Assembly: GCA_003020965.1 (NCBI GenBank)
Contig: PXRL01000010.1
Coordinates: 124,001 to 188,000, forward strand
Origin: Halobacteriales archaeon QS_4_69_225
GTDB taxonomy: Archaea; Halobacteriota; Halobacteria; Halobacteriales; Haloarculaceae
Length of the DNA: 64,000 nt
Direction of reading: 5' to 3'
Shown: positions 32,338-41,616 of the stretch, one piece after another
Layout: each line of letters starts with the position of its first letter
Position numbering within the stretch: position 1 is the stretch's first letter
Program-made: the position numbers and the translations under genes
Notes under the pieces: generated by a model
Databases searched by the model: none
Told to the model about the DNA's origin: nothing
The model's input: only the letters and a program-made list of their open reading frames with translations

Positions 32338-33525
32338 ATGACAGGGACCGCCATCAAGACGCTTGAAGCCACGCTCGCGCCACCCACGGCAAATAAAGAG
32401 CGACGGCTTCAACGAACGGTGGCGACGTATCGCCGCGCCCTCGAAGACGCCTTCGAGAGCGGTTGTGATACGCAAACAGCAGTCAACGATGTGGTCACGC
32501 CATACAACCTCACATCCTACGCGAAAGACGCGCTCAAGAGCTACGTGCCGAAACTGCGGGACACGTACAACGCGTCGGAGTTGACCGACGACCACCCGAT
32601 ACGGTTCACCAACCGAGGGTGGGCGCTCGACCACTCGCCGGAGCGAACACACGAGTTTTGCTGGAATGTCCCGCAGGCTGGGGGTGGTACGTCCTTTTGG
32701 ATACCATTGCGTATCAATCCCGAACAGCGGGACCTGTGGACGGACCTTCTCAACGGCGACGTATCGGTGGGTGAATTTCGGTTACACCGCCACCGTACAT
32801 CATGGCGGCTACACGTCACCGTCGAGTACGAGATACCAGAGCCGGAGACACCGGACGACCCGACGCCGGTCGGCTTCGATATCGGAGAGGGGAATCTGCT
32901 TGTCGGCTGTGCCGTCAAGCAGGGCAAGCCCGTAGACCCAATACTCGTTGATGGTGGCCGCGCTCGCCACCTGCGGAAAGAGATGCACACGACACTCACA
33001 CGGCTACAGGAGCGGAACGCCGAACAGTGGCGGATTGACGAGCGATTCGACTACTATCAGAACGCACTCACTGATATTGTCGAGAAGGCGTCTCGGAAGG
33101 CTGTTGAGTATGCCCGTGGGTTCGAGGACCCGGTAATCGTGATGGAAGACTTGTCGTACATCCGCGAGTCACTAGACTATGGGAAGTGGATGAACCGGCG
33201 ACTCCATGCGTGGGCATTTGCCCGGTTGCAGAAGCGTATCGAAGACAAAGCGCGAGACGCCGGTATCCCTGTCGAATATATCAACGCGGCCTACACGTCT
33301 CAAGCGTGCCACGCTTGCGGCCACATCGGGAACCGGGACGGCGACGACTTCCGGTGCCAAAATAACGGCTGTTGGGTCACGGAGTATCACGCCGACCTGA
33401 ACGCGGTCGCCAGACTACGTCTGGCGGGCAGCCAGAAATCTGCGATTTCTGGCGACGGCGGCGAATATCGCAGACCGCGTAGACCCGTGGGGAGAGAGCC
33501 TGCTTTGGAAATCAGCAGGCAATGA
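32338..33525 (+). CDS. tnpB: TnpB RNA-guided endonuclease, complete
   Basis: The 395-residue protein looks intact. The RuvC acids are all present: D181 in FDIGEGNLL, E270 in VIVMEDLS and D353 in EYHADLNAVA. The zinc finger has C324, C327 (CHACG), C340 and C345 (CQNNGC). An N-terminal helix and wedge region (TGTAIKTLEATLAPPTANKE) precede it. An active enzyme would cleave DNA matching its right-end-derived guide next to a short target motif. ATG at 32338 gives the usual N-terminus; longer frames run into the ACT gene. Confidence 0.93.
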   Translation: MTGTAIKTLEATLAPPTANKERRLQRTVATYRRALEDAFESGCDTQTAVNDVVTPYNLTSYAKDALKSYVPKLRDTYNASELTDDHPIRFTNRGWALDHSPERTHEFCWNVPQAGGGTSFWIPLRINPEQRDLWTDLLNGDVSVGEFRLHRHRTSWRLHVTVEYEIPEPETPDDPTPVGFDIGEGNLLVGCAVKQGKPVDPILVDGGRARHLRKEMHTTLTRLQERNAEQWRIDERFDYYQNALTDIVEKASRKAVEYARGFEDPVIVMEDLSYIRESLDYGKWMNRRLHAWAFARLQKRIEDKARDAGIPVEYINAAYTSQACHACGHIGNRDGDDFRCQNNGCWVTEYHADLNAVARLRLAGSQKSAISGDGGEYRRPRRPVGREPALEISRQ

Positions 33526-33712
33526 CTCGCCACGGGACGGGAGTGCTTGTGACTGCACCACGGAACACCGAGAGGCGAGTCAGAAATCCCGACAGACGAC
33601 CCTCTCAGCGTATGGTTCCGAAACCTCAGAATCAGCGACCGACCTTGTAGGAAGCCCCGCCGTTCACGGCGGGTGAGGAAGTCACTTAACAGCGCGGCCG
33701 GATACGTATGGT

Positions 33713-36700
33713 ATGAGCAGGTTCGAGACGGTCGACGACCGGTACGACGCCGGCGGGGTCGAAACCCGCGTCGCCGAGTGGTGGGAGGCGGTCGACGCCT
33801 ACGAGCAGACCAAGCGACACCGCGAGGACGGCGAGGAGTTCTTCTTCGTCGACGGCCCGCCGTACACCTCCGGGTCGGCCCACATGGGGACGACCTGGAA
33901 CAAGACGCTGAAGGACGCCTACATCCGCTACCACCGCATGCAGGGGTACGACGTCACCGACCGGCCGGGCTACGACATGCACGGACTGCCCATCGAGACC
34001 CGCGTCGAGGGACGGCTCGGCTTCGACAACAAGAAGGACATCGAGGAGTTCGGCGAGCAGAACTTCATCGAGGAGTGCAAGTCCTACGCCACCGAGCAGC
34101 TGGCGGGGCTACAGGAGGACTTCCGGTCGTTCGGCGTCTGGATGGACTGGGACGACCCCTACCGGACGGTCGACCCCTCCTACATGGAGGCGGCGTGGTG
34201 GGGGTTCTCGAAGGCCCACGAGCGCGGGCTCGTCGAGCAGGGCAAACGCTCCATCTCGCAGTGCCCGCGGTGTGAGACCGCCATCGCCAACAACGAGGTC
34301 GAGTACGACCACGTCGAGGATCCCTCGATTTACGTGAAGTTCCCGCTGCACGAGGGCGAGCGGAGCGAGCCCTCGGAACGAGCGAGCGGGGACGACGGAC
34401 CCGCGAGCACCGACGCGTACCTGGTCATCTGGACGACGACGCCGTGGACCATCCCGGCCAACACCTTCGTCGCCGTCGACGGCGACGCCACCTACCGGGC
34501 CGTCGAGGCGACCATCGACGGCGAGACCGAGCGGCTCTACCTCGAGGAGTCCTGCGTCGAGGAGACCCTGGAGCGGGGCGGCTACGAGGAGTGGACGCTC
34601 GGGGAGGCGCTGTCCGGCGAGGAGCTGGTCGGCTGGCGCTACGAGCACCCGCTCCGGGAGGCGGTGCCCGAGGCCCCGGACGACGACGGCGCCCTGCAGG
34701 TGTACACCGCCGACTACGTCGAGGCCGACCGTACGGGGCTGGTCCACTCCGCGCCCGGCCACGGCGAGGTGGACTTCGAGCGCGGTCAGGAACTCGGCCT
34801 GGAGGTGTTCTGCCCGGTGGGGCCCGACGGCGTCTACGAGCCGGCGGCCGGCGACTACGCCGGCCAGTTCGTCAAGGACGCCGACCCCGAGATCACCGAC
34901 GACCTCAAGGCGAGAGGGCTGTTGCTGCACGGCGGTCGGCACCACCACGACTACGGCCACTGCTGGCGGTGCGACACGCCCGTCGTCCAGATGGTGACCG
35001 ACCAGTGGTACATCACGGTCACCGACATCAAGAAGGACCTGCTGTCGCTCATCGAGGACAGCGAGTGGTACCCCCAGGAGGCCCGGGACGACCGGTTCCG
35101 GGACTTCGTCGAGGAGTCGCCGGACTGGAACGTCTCCCGGCAGCGCTACTGGGGAATCCCGATCCCCATCTGGACGCCGGATAGCGAGGCGACCGCCTCG
35201 AACGAAGGCGGCGAAGCCGCCGAAGACTGGTCGGGCGACGTCGACGACGCCATCGTCGTCTCCTCGCGGGAGGAGCTGGCCGAGCGGGCCGACCAGGCGG
35301 TCGACCCCGAGACGGTCGACCTCCACAAGGACACCGTCGACGAGCTGACGATCACCGAAGGCGGCACCACCTACACCCGGGTACCGGACGTCTTCGACGT
35401 CTGGCTGGACTCGTCGATGGCGTCGTGGGGGACGCTGAACTACCCCGAGGAGACCGACGACTTCGAGCGGCTGTGGCCCGCCGACCTCATCATCGAGGCC
35501 CACGACCAGACCCGCGGGTGGTTCTGGTCGCAGTTAGGGATGGGCGGGGCCGCCCTCGACGAGATTCCCTACCGGCAGGTGGTGATGCACGGCTTCGCCA
35601 ACATGCCCGACGGCCGCAGCATGTCGAAGTCGAAGGACATCCTCGTCGACCCCCACGAGGTGATCGACGACCACGGCGTCGACCCGATGCGGCTGTTCCT
35701 GCTGTCGGTGACGCCGCAGGGCGACGACATGCGGTTCTCCTGGGACGAGACCGCCGAAATGGAACGCCGGCTGAACATCCTCTGGAACGTCTTCCGGTTC
35801 CCGCTGCCGTACATGCGGCTGGACGGGTTCGATCCCGACGCGGACGGAACGGCGGCGCTGGCCGACGCCGACCTCGAGACCGTCGACGAGTGGGTGCTGT
35901 CGCGGCTCCAGACGACCGTCGCCGAGATGACCGACTTCTGGGAGTCGTTCCGGCAGGACAAGGCCCTCGACGCGCTGCTGTCGTTCGTCGTCGAGGACGT
36001 CTCCCGGTTCTACATCCAGGTCGTCCGCGAGCGGATGTGGGCCGAAGAGGAGTCGCCGAGCAAGCAGGCCGCCTACGCGACGCTGTACCGCGTGCTCGTG
36101 GAGACGACGAAGCTGCTGGCGCCCTACGCGCCGTACGTCGCCGACGACATCTACGGGACGCTGACCGGCGACGACGGCTTCGACACCGTCCACATGTGCG
36201 ACTGGCCGGAGCCGACGGAGTCGCTCCGGGACCCGCAACTGGAGGCCGACGTCGACGTCGTCGCGGCCGTCGAGGAGGCCGGCTCCAACGCTCGCCAGCG
36301 GGCCGAGCGGAAGCTCCGCTGGCCCGTCCGGCGGGCCGTCGTCGCCGCCGACGACGAGGCGACCGCCGCGGCCGTCGACCGTCACCGACCGCTGTTGTGC
36401 GACCGGCTCAACGCCCGCGAGATCGAGTTGGTCGACCCCGGCGCCGACTGGGCGGAACTGCGGTACGGCGTTCGGGCCGACATGTCGGTGCTCGGCCCCG
36501 CGTTCGGCGACGCGGCCGGCGAGGTGATGGAGGCGATCAACGCCGTCACGCTCGAAACGCCGAGCCTCGAGGCGCTGTCGACGGCCGTCGCCGACGAGCT
36601 CGGCCGCGCGGTCGAGCTGACCGACGAGATGGTGTCGTTCACCGCCGAGACGCCCGAAGGCGTCGAGGGCACCGCCTTCGACGTCGACGGCGAGGAGCGC

Positions 36701-37003
36701 GGCGTCGTCTACGTCGACGCGACGCTGACCGAGACCATCGAGTCGGAGGGGTACGCCCGCGAGGTCGTCCGCCGGGTCCAGGAGATGCGGAAGGAACTGG
36801 ACCTCGACATCGAGGCCGAGATCCGCGTCGACCTCGACGTCGCGGACGACCGCCTCGCGGGGCTGGTCCGCGACCACGAGGGACTCATCGCCGAGGAGGT
36901 ACGGGCGGCCGGATTCGGCGGCGTCGCCGACGGCCACGACCGCACCTGGGACGTGGAGGGCACCGACGTGCGGATCGCCATCGAGCCCGTGGCCGGCGAC
37001 TGA
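33713..37003 (+). CDS. ileS: Isoleucyl-tRNA synthetase
   Basis: The 1096-residue class-I enzyme has the HIGH-type motif (PPYTSGSAHMGT), an editing domain with WTTTPWTIPANTF, the catalytic region DVWLDSSMASWGTL, KMSKS (SMSKSKDI, about residue 636) and a C-terminal anticodon-binding part. It is longer than usual owing to low-complexity insertions: GERSEPSERASGDD near residue 220, and SEATASNEGGEAAEDW near residue 492, whose DNA is palindromic. The start is 28 bp after the IS right end, and the TATA-like cttaac (33685-33690) lies at that junction. The stop overlaps the next start (TGATG). Confidence 0.97.
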   Translation: MSRFETVDDRYDAGGVETRVAEWWEAVDAYEQTKRHREDGEEFFFVDGPPYTSGSAHMGTTWNKTLKDAYIRYHRMQGYDVTDRPGYDMHGLPIETRVEGRLGFDNKKDIEEFGEQNFIEECKSYATEQLAGLQEDFRSFGVWMDWDDPYRTVDPSYMEAAWWGFSKAHERGLVEQGKRSISQCPRCETAIANNEVEYDHVEDPSIYVKFPLHEGERSEPSERASGDDGPASTDAYLVIWTTTPWTIPANTFVAVDGDATYRAVEATIDGETERLYLEESCVEETLERGGYEEWTLGEALSGEELVGWRYEHPLREAVPEAPDDDGALQVYTADYVEADRTGLVHSAPGHGEVDFERGQELGLEVFCPVGPDGVYEPAAGDYAGQFVKDADPEITDDLKARGLLLHGGRHHHDYGHCWRCDTPVVQMVTDQWYITVTDIKKDLLSLIEDSEWYPQEARDDRFRDFVEESPDWNVSRQRYWGIPIPIWTPDSEATASNEGGEAAEDWSGDVDDAIVVSSREELAERADQAVDPETVDLHKDTVDELTITEGGTTYTRVPDVFDVWLDSSMASWGTLNYPEETDDFERLWPADLIIEAHDQTRGWFWSQLGMGGAALDEIPYRQVVMHGFANMPDGRSMSKSKDILVDPHEVIDDHGVDPMRLFLLSVTPQGDDMRFSWDETAEMERRLNILWNVFRFPLPYMRLDGFDPDADGTAALADADLETVDEWVLSRLQTTVAEMTDFWESFRQDKALDALLSFVVEDVSRFYIQVVRERMWAEEESPSKQAAYATLYRVLVETTKLLAPYAPYVADDIYGTLTGDDGFDTVHMCDWPEPTESLRDPQLEADVDVVAAVEEAGSNARQRAERKLRWPVRRAVVAADDEATAAAVDRHRPLLCDRLNAREIELVDPGADWAELRYGVRADMSVLGPAFGDAAGEVMEAINAVTLETPSLEALSTAVADELGRAVELTDEMVSFTAETPEGVEGTAFDVDGEERGVVYVDATLTETIESEGYAREVVRRVQEMRKELDLDIEAEIRVDLDVADDRLAGLVRDHEGLIAEEVRAAGFGGVADGHDRTWDVEGTDVRIAIEPVAGD
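35185..35221 (+). repeat. Palindromic insertion inside ileS
   Basis: Within the ileS coding frame two palindromes lie side by side: CGAGGCG-AC-CGCCTCG (35185-35200) and GGCGGC-GAA-GCCGCC (35207-35221). They encode part of the low-complexity SEATASNEGGEAAED loop. The form (short GC stems, 2-3 nt centre, often GAA) is that of the intergenic palindromes at 3.8-4.3 kb and 41.5 kb. Confidence 0.6.
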
Positions 37004-38946
37004 TGTCCCCGTCCCGGCGGCCGGTCGCGGCGGTCGCGCTTTTCATCCTGCTGGCGACCGGCGCGGCCCTCCTGGCGGCGCCGGCGGCCGCCCAGGAAGT
37101 CGACGTCGAGCACACGGTCAGCGCCGACGAACCCGGCCGGGTCGACGTGACGACGGCGGTCGACGCGCCGAGCGACGCCGCCGGCCTCACGGTGGTCCTC
37201 CCGCGACGGACGGACGTCTACGAGACGGAGGGGTTCACCCGGGTCGACGAGCGGACCTACGAGTGGACCCGCTCGACCGACCGGCCGACGCTGTCGTACA
37301 CGATGACCGGTAACGTCACCGTCGACCGGGGTGTCGGCGAGCGGTACACCTTCGTCGTCACCGACGGATGGGCGCTCGTCCGGTCGCCGCGGGTCGCCGT
37401 CTACGACCGGACGGGGCGGCTCGCGGCCGACCAGCGCCACGCGGTCGCCGGCGAGGGCGTCGCCGGGCCGAACGTCACCTACCTCGGCCCGGCCGAGGTC
37501 CGGACCCGCGACGTCGAAGGGGTCGACCAGCGGCTCCGGCTGGTCGTCCCCGCGGCGGCCGACCTGCGGGCCGACCCGGAGACGGTCTTGGACTCGATGG
37601 CCGACGCCGCCGGCCGGCTCCCGCTCGGCGACCCCGACGAGGAGGTGTTCGTCGTCGCCGCACCGACGACCGTCGGGTGGGCCGCCACCGGCCTCCAGCG
37701 CGGCGACGCCGACATGTGGGTCCGCGACACCCAGCGCGTCGCCGGTCCGCGCAACGCTTGGGTCCACGAGTACGTCCACACGCGACAGGAGTACGAACCG
37801 ACCGAGGCGACGCGGTGGACGATCGAGGGAATGGCCGATTACTACGCGGCGCTGTACAGCTACGAGGCCGGCCGTATCGACCACGAGACGTTCCGGGAGA
37901 AGCTGGAGCGGGGCGACCGCGAGACCCACGCGGACGTCCGGCTGGCGGAGCCGGACACCTGGGACGACGAGGCCGACTACGAGAAGGGCGCGCTCGTCTA
38001 CGGGGCGCTGGACCGGCGGCTCAGGGCGACCGCCGACGCCTCCGCCGGCGGCGTCGTCGCGGAGTGCGGCGGAGAGGTGACGCAGGCCGACCTGCTGGAC
38101 GCGATCGAGGCCGCCGGCGGGGCGGATATCCGCGCGGACGCCGAGCGGTACACCGAAACGACGGCGACGCCGCCGACCTGGGACCGGGCGGCCCACGCCG
38201 AGGCCTTCGGCGGGGCGGTGTTCACCCGGTCCGTCGAGGGGTACACCGTCGACGGCCCCTATCGGTCGGGGCCGCTCGAAACGCCGCGGCTCGTGGCCGG
38301 CGAGCGGCTCGAGACGACCGTCGTCGTCCGCAACGAGGGCCCCGACCCCGGCGAGTACGCCGTCGAGTTCGCCGTCGACGGCGACCTCGTCGAGACCCGC
38401 CGCGGCCGCCTCGCCCCCGGGGAGTCGACGACGCTGTCGTTCGCTCGCGACTTCGAGACGCCGGGCGAGTACGAACTGCGGGCCGGCGGGACGACGGCGA
38501 CGGCGACCGTCGAGCCGCCGGGCGAGCCGCGGGTGACGGAACTGTCGGCCGCGCCGAAGACGGCCGCCCCCGGCGAGCGCGTGGTGCTGCGAGCGACCGT
38601 CGTCCCGGCGGCCGACCGCCCGGCCGCCGGCACCGTCGAGTTCGCCGTCGACGGTCAGCCGGTCGCCGGCACGCGCGTGACCGTCACCGGGGAGACGACC
38701 GTCGAGGCGACGACGGCGTTCGAGACGCCCGGCGACTACACCGTCCGGGCCGGCGACCGGGCGTCGGCGCGGGTGCAGGTGCGGGAGGGGGCCTCGGCGT
38801 CGCGGACCCCGGCCGAACGGGCCGGTGCCGGCAGGGAAGGAGACGGCGCGGTGACGACGGAGACGGACGCCACCGGCGCCGCCCCCGGTCCCGTCGCCGT
38901 CCTCGCGGCGCTGGCCGCGACGCTGCTGCTGTGGAGGCGGCGATGA
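37003..38946 (+). CDS. Membrane-anchored gluzincin-type metalloprotease with CARDB-like domains
   Basis: The 647-residue protein has a signal peptide (VAAVALFILLATGAALLAAPAAAQ), then a beta-rich domain, then a zinc protease core with HEYVHTRQEYEP (HExxH) and a downstream EGMADYYAALYSYEAG (third ligand Glu). This resembles M61-type glycyl aminopeptidases. Two CARDB/Ig-like sandwiches follow (LETTVVVRNEGPDPGEYAV; RVVLRATVVPAADRPAAG), then a short Thr/Gly linker and a C-terminal helix ending in Arg (AALAATLLLWRRR). It would act outside the cell. The start overlaps the ileS stop. Confidence 0.85.
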   Translation: MSPSRRPVAAVALFILLATGAALLAAPAAAQEVDVEHTVSADEPGRVDVTTAVDAPSDAAGLTVVLPRRTDVYETEGFTRVDERTYEWTRSTDRPTLSYTMTGNVTVDRGVGERYTFVVTDGWALVRSPRVAVYDRTGRLAADQRHAVAGEGVAGPNVTYLGPAEVRTRDVEGVDQRLRLVVPAAADLRADPETVLDSMADAAGRLPLGDPDEEVFVVAAPTTVGWAATGLQRGDADMWVRDTQRVAGPRNAWVHEYVHTRQEYEPTEATRWTIEGMADYYAALYSYEAGRIDHETFREKLERGDRETHADVRLAEPDTWDDEADYEKGALVYGALDRRLRATADASAGGVVAECGGEVTQADLLDAIEAAGGADIRADAERYTETTATPPTWDRAAHAEAFGGAVFTRSVEGYTVDGPYRSGPLETPRLVAGERLETTVVVRNEGPDPGEYAVEFAVDGDLVETRRGRLAPGESTTLSFARDFETPGEYELRAGGTTATATVEPPGEPRVTELSAAPKTAAPGERVVLRATVVPAADRPAAGTVEFAVDGQPVAGTRVTVTGETTVEATTAFETPGDYTVRAGDRASARVQVREGASASRTPAERAGAGREGDGAVTTETDATGAAPGPVAVLAALAATLLLWRRR

Positions 38947-39254
38947 CCCGCTTTCTGGTGTGTCCGGCCTGCGGTCACCACGAACCGTCGGCGGGTACCG
39001 CCGGAGAGGACAATGCCGGCGACGCCAGCGACGCCAGTGACGACGGCGACGACGGCGGAGAAGACGATGCCGGTGACGCACACAGCCACCGTCGCGACGG
39101 TGACGGTGACGCCGTGCCGACGGAAGACGGGGAGACGCCCGATTGCCCGCGGTGCGGGTCGCGGCGGACGTACCGCCATGACGACCCCGCGCTTCCGGAC
39201 GCCGAGACGGAGACGTACGTGAAGTTCGACGCCGACAGCGCCGGCGAGCGGTGA
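38943..39254 (+). CDS. Zinc-ribbon protein with acidic low-complexity linker
   Basis: The 103-residue protein starts MTRFLVCPACGHHEPSAG and ends with CPRCGSRRTYRHDDPALPD; the two Cys pairs probably form one zinc ribbon. Between them lies an Asp/Gly/Ala repeat region of about 45 residues (ASDASDDGDDGGEDDAGDA) that looks like a recent in-frame expansion. The start overlaps the protease stop (ATGA), so it is likely coupled. Function is unknown. Confidence 0.75.
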   Translation: MTRFLVCPACGHHEPSAGTAGEDNAGDASDASDDGDDGGEDDAGDAHSHRRDGDGDAVPTEDGETPDCPRCGSRRTYRHDDPALPDAETETYVKFDADSAGER

Positions 39255-39341
39255 CCCGCGCTGCTCGCCCGGTCCGGCCGCCGGCGGCTCTCCACGGCCA
39301 TCCGCTCGATTCTCGGCGGCAGCGACTCGCAATAATCGCTA

Positions 39342-40175
39342 TCAGAGAACGTCGGCGACGGCGGGGGCGGCGCTGACCGCGGAGACGGGCCGTTCGACGG
39401 TGTCGGTGCCGTAGACGCCGTCGGCGCCGGCGGCGGCGAGTCTCGTCCGGGCGCCGTCGGCCAGCATCGGGTGGACGCAGGCGACGAACACCCGCGCCGG
39501 CCGCGACAGCTGGTCGATGGCGGTGCTCATCGTCGCCCCCGTGGCGACGATGTCGTCGACGAGCACCACGTCCCGACCGGCGGTCCGGGCGTCGCTGGGT
39601 CGGACCTCGACGTCGGTGTCGGAGACGCGGTGCTTCTGGAAGTGGTCGGTCTCGCCGCCGCCGTGGGCGTCCCGGACGGCCGCCGCCAGCGCGACGGCCC
39701 CGGCGTCGGGCGCGAGAAACAGCGGCTCGTCCAGCTCCGGCAGCGGCGCCGCCAGCCGGGCGGCGGCGTCGACGGCCTCGCAGGGGGCGTCGAAGAAGTC
39801 ACACACCGCCCGCTCGTGGGGGTTGACGACGACGACGCGGTCGGTGCCGGTCGAGACGGCCCGGGCGACGGCCCGCGCCGAGACCGGCTGTCCGGGCTCG
39901 AAGGCCTCGTCCTGGCGGGCGTATCCCATGTACGGCAGGACGGTGACGACCTCCTCGGCCCGCCGGCGGGCGGCGTCCTGCAGCTGGAGCAGTTCGACGT
40001 GTGCGCGGTCGGAGACGGTCGCACAGACGACGACGGCGCGGTCGTCGGTCTCGGGTACGCGGACGAGCCGTTCGCCGTCGGCGAAGCGGTCGTACTCGAC
40101 GGCGGCCAGCGGCTCGTCCAGCTCCGCGGCGAGCGCCGCCGCGAGCTCCTGGGAGGTGGAGCTGGGCACGATCAT
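39342..40175 (-). CDS. prs: Ribose-phosphate pyrophosphokinase
   Basis: The 277-residue enzyme makes PRPP from ribose 5-phosphate and ATP, for nucleotides, histidine and tryptophan. It has the ATP-binding YMGYARQDEAFEPGQPVSA motif and the PRPP-loop DVVLVDDIVATGATM. Length and sequence fit the archaeal class. It lies downstream of the prenyl synthase gene on the same strand, with a 45-bp spacer. Confidence 0.95.
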   Translation of the reverse strand: MIVPSSTSQELAAALAAELDEPLAAVEYDRFADGERLVRVPETDDRAVVVCATVSDRAHVELLQLQDAARRRAEEVVTVLPYMGYARQDEAFEPGQPVSARAVARAVSTGTDRVVVVNPHERAVCDFFDAPCEAVDAAARLAAPLPELDEPLFLAPDAGAVALAAAVRDAHGGGETDHFQKHRVSDTDVEVRPSDARTAGRDVVLVDDIVATGATMSTAIDQLSRPARVFVACVHPMLADGARTRLAAAGADGVYGTDTVERPVSAVSAAPAVADVL

Positions 40176-40220
40176 GCGTGGAATTGCGGCGCCCGTCGGT
40201 AAACACGTTGCCGTTCGCGG

Positions 40221-41096
40221 TCAGCGCTCGCGGACGACGACGAACTCCGCGAGGTCCTGGAGGTAGCCGACGGCCTTCGAGTCGACGACGTCGGCGGTCT
40301 CCAGGGCCGACAGCGCCGCCTCCGACTTCCGGCGGGCCCGCTCGTTGGTCTCCTCGGGCGTCATCTCCGTGATCCGGACGAGCGACGGCCGCTCCATCTC
40401 GGCGTCCTGGCCGGTGGGCTTGCCGAGTTCGTCGGCGTCGGCGGTCGCGTCGAGGACGTCGTCGCGGATCTGGAAGGCGATGCCGACCCGTTCGGCGTAG
40501 CGGCCGAACGATTCGACGGTGTAGGCGTCGGCGTCGGCGGCGATGGCGCCCAGCTCCGCGGCGGCGCGGAACAGCGCCCCCGTCTTCCGGCGGGCCAGCT
40601 CCATGTACTCCTCCTCGGTGGCCGGGCGGGCGACGAGCTCGGTCGCCTCGCCCTCGCCGAGTTCGACCATCGCCTCGCTGACGACCCGCATGGCGCGGTC
40701 GTCGACGGAAAACAGCGCGAAGGCTTCCCCGAGCAGCCCGTCGCTGGTGACGATGGCCGACCCGTGGCCGAACGCCGCCCAGGCGCTGTCGACGCCGCGC
40801 CGTAGCCCCGACTCGTCGATGATGTCGTCGACGACCAGCGAGGCGTTGTGGACCAGCTCGACCCCGACCGCGAAGTCGACGGCGTCGCCGGCCGCCCGCG
40901 TCGGGCGGCCGCTCCCGCCGGTCAGCTCGCCGCCGGCGGCCTCGAAGGCGAGCAGCGTCACCATCGGCCGGACCCGCTTGCCGCCCGACAGGGAGACGTG
41001 CTCCAGCCGCTCGGTCATGGCGTCCGGCTCCGCGGCCTCGAGAACGGGCTCGAGTCGCTCCTCGACGAGCGCCCGACGCCGCTCGAGGTACTCCAT
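40221..41096 (-). CDS. idsA: Polyprenyl (geranylgeranyl/farnesylgeranyl) diphosphate synthase
   Basis: The 291-residue enzyme condenses isopentenyl diphosphate with allylic diphosphates to make the C20 or C25 chains of archaeal ether lipids. Both aspartate-rich motifs are present: VVDDIIDESGLRRG (first) and FQIRDDVLDATAD (second). GGKRVRPMVTLLAFEAAGG is the family's N-terminal motif. ATG at 41096 is chosen because it starts the conserved MEYLERRRALVEERL; upstream in-frame sequence belongs to the dispersed repeat. Which chain length is made cannot be told. Confidence 0.92.
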   Translation of the reverse strand: MEYLERRRALVEERLEPVLEAAEPDAMTERLEHVSLSGGKRVRPMVTLLAFEAAGGELTGGSGRPTRAAGDAVDFAVGVELVHNASLVVDDIIDESGLRRGVDSAWAAFGHGSAIVTSDGLLGEAFALFSVDDRAMRVVSEAMVELGEGEATELVARPATEEEYMELARRKTGALFRAAAELGAIAADADAYTVESFGRYAERVGIAFQIRDDVLDATADADELGKPTGQDAEMERPSLVRITEMTPEETNERARRKSEAALSALETADVVDSKAVGYLQDLAEFVVVRER

Positions 41097-41206
41097 AAAA
41101 AGGGTAGGGCGGGTCCCCGGAAGTACGTGACGGATACGTTCCGAGCATTCTGCACGGGTCGCCTGCAGCGTCCGCTCGCGAGCTGCGGGACGGCTCTGCC
41201 ATTCCG

Positions 41207-41418
41207 TTCGAGGCGGCTTCGCTGCCCGCCGCCCTCTCGCACGGCTCGAGGCGGCGCCGTCGCCTCGTCGCCGCGGCTCACGGCTTGCGGTGCTCACCGG
41301 CAGAGCGGCGCTCTGCCGAGCCCTCGCTCGCTTCACTCGCGAGGACGCCGTTCGTCGTCGAGGCGCTCCCTGCGATCGTGCCTTGCTACTGCTCGCTGTC
41401 GCTCGAGAGAGCGACGAG
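41207..41418 (+). repeat. Dispersed repeat family 1, copy B
   Basis: This is the second copy of the repeat at 3817-4030, in the same orientation and again about 110 bp upstream of a minus-strand gene start. It keeps the palindromes cgaggcg...cgcctcg and cggcagagcg-g-cgctctgccg, with compensating changes in the centre. The reading frames through it are basic and unlike haloarchaeal proteins. Confidence 0.8.
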
Positions 41419-41616
41419 GGCTCTCTCCCGCTTCCGTTTCTCTTGATCCTTTGTAAACACGGCTACTGACCGATTCGGAGTTAGCATCCGCCGAGAGGGG
41501 CGTCCGTCAGGTCGCCCCCGAGGCGGTTCCCGGCGACGAGACGGCGAAGCCGTCGAGTCGCCGTAGCGCGCACGGACCGGAGGCGGCGCGAAGCGCCGCC
41601 GAAGGGAGTACGCGCG
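41419..41616. other. Non-coding spacer with palindromes
   Basis: No gene is seen between the dispersed repeat and etfA. Palindromes with a GAA centre occur (GACGGC-GAA-GCCGTC near 41548; GGCGGCGC-GAA-GCGCCGCC at 41582-41600). These match the class of units in the 3.8-4.3 kb array. Confidence 0.6.

Larger units (their letters stand above)
32050..33684 (+). mobile_element. TnpB-only IS200/IS605-type (IS1341-like) element
   Basis: The element carries one complete tnpB and no TnpA transposase. Its left side has a hairpin (tcccgccgttcacggcggga, 32057-32076), and its right side nearly the same hairpin in the same orientation (ccccgccgttcacggcggg, 33655-33673), then gaggaagtca at 33675-33684. The right-end layout matches the element at the window start. 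The left boundary is not certain. A small divergent ORF lies inside. Insertion put the right end 28 bp before the ileS start. Confidence 0.8.

Noticed and set aside
41097-41336. 80-codon N-terminal extension of the prenyl synthase
   Set aside because: It consists of dispersed-repeat sequence shared with the hemB upstream region and is not part of the enzyme family.
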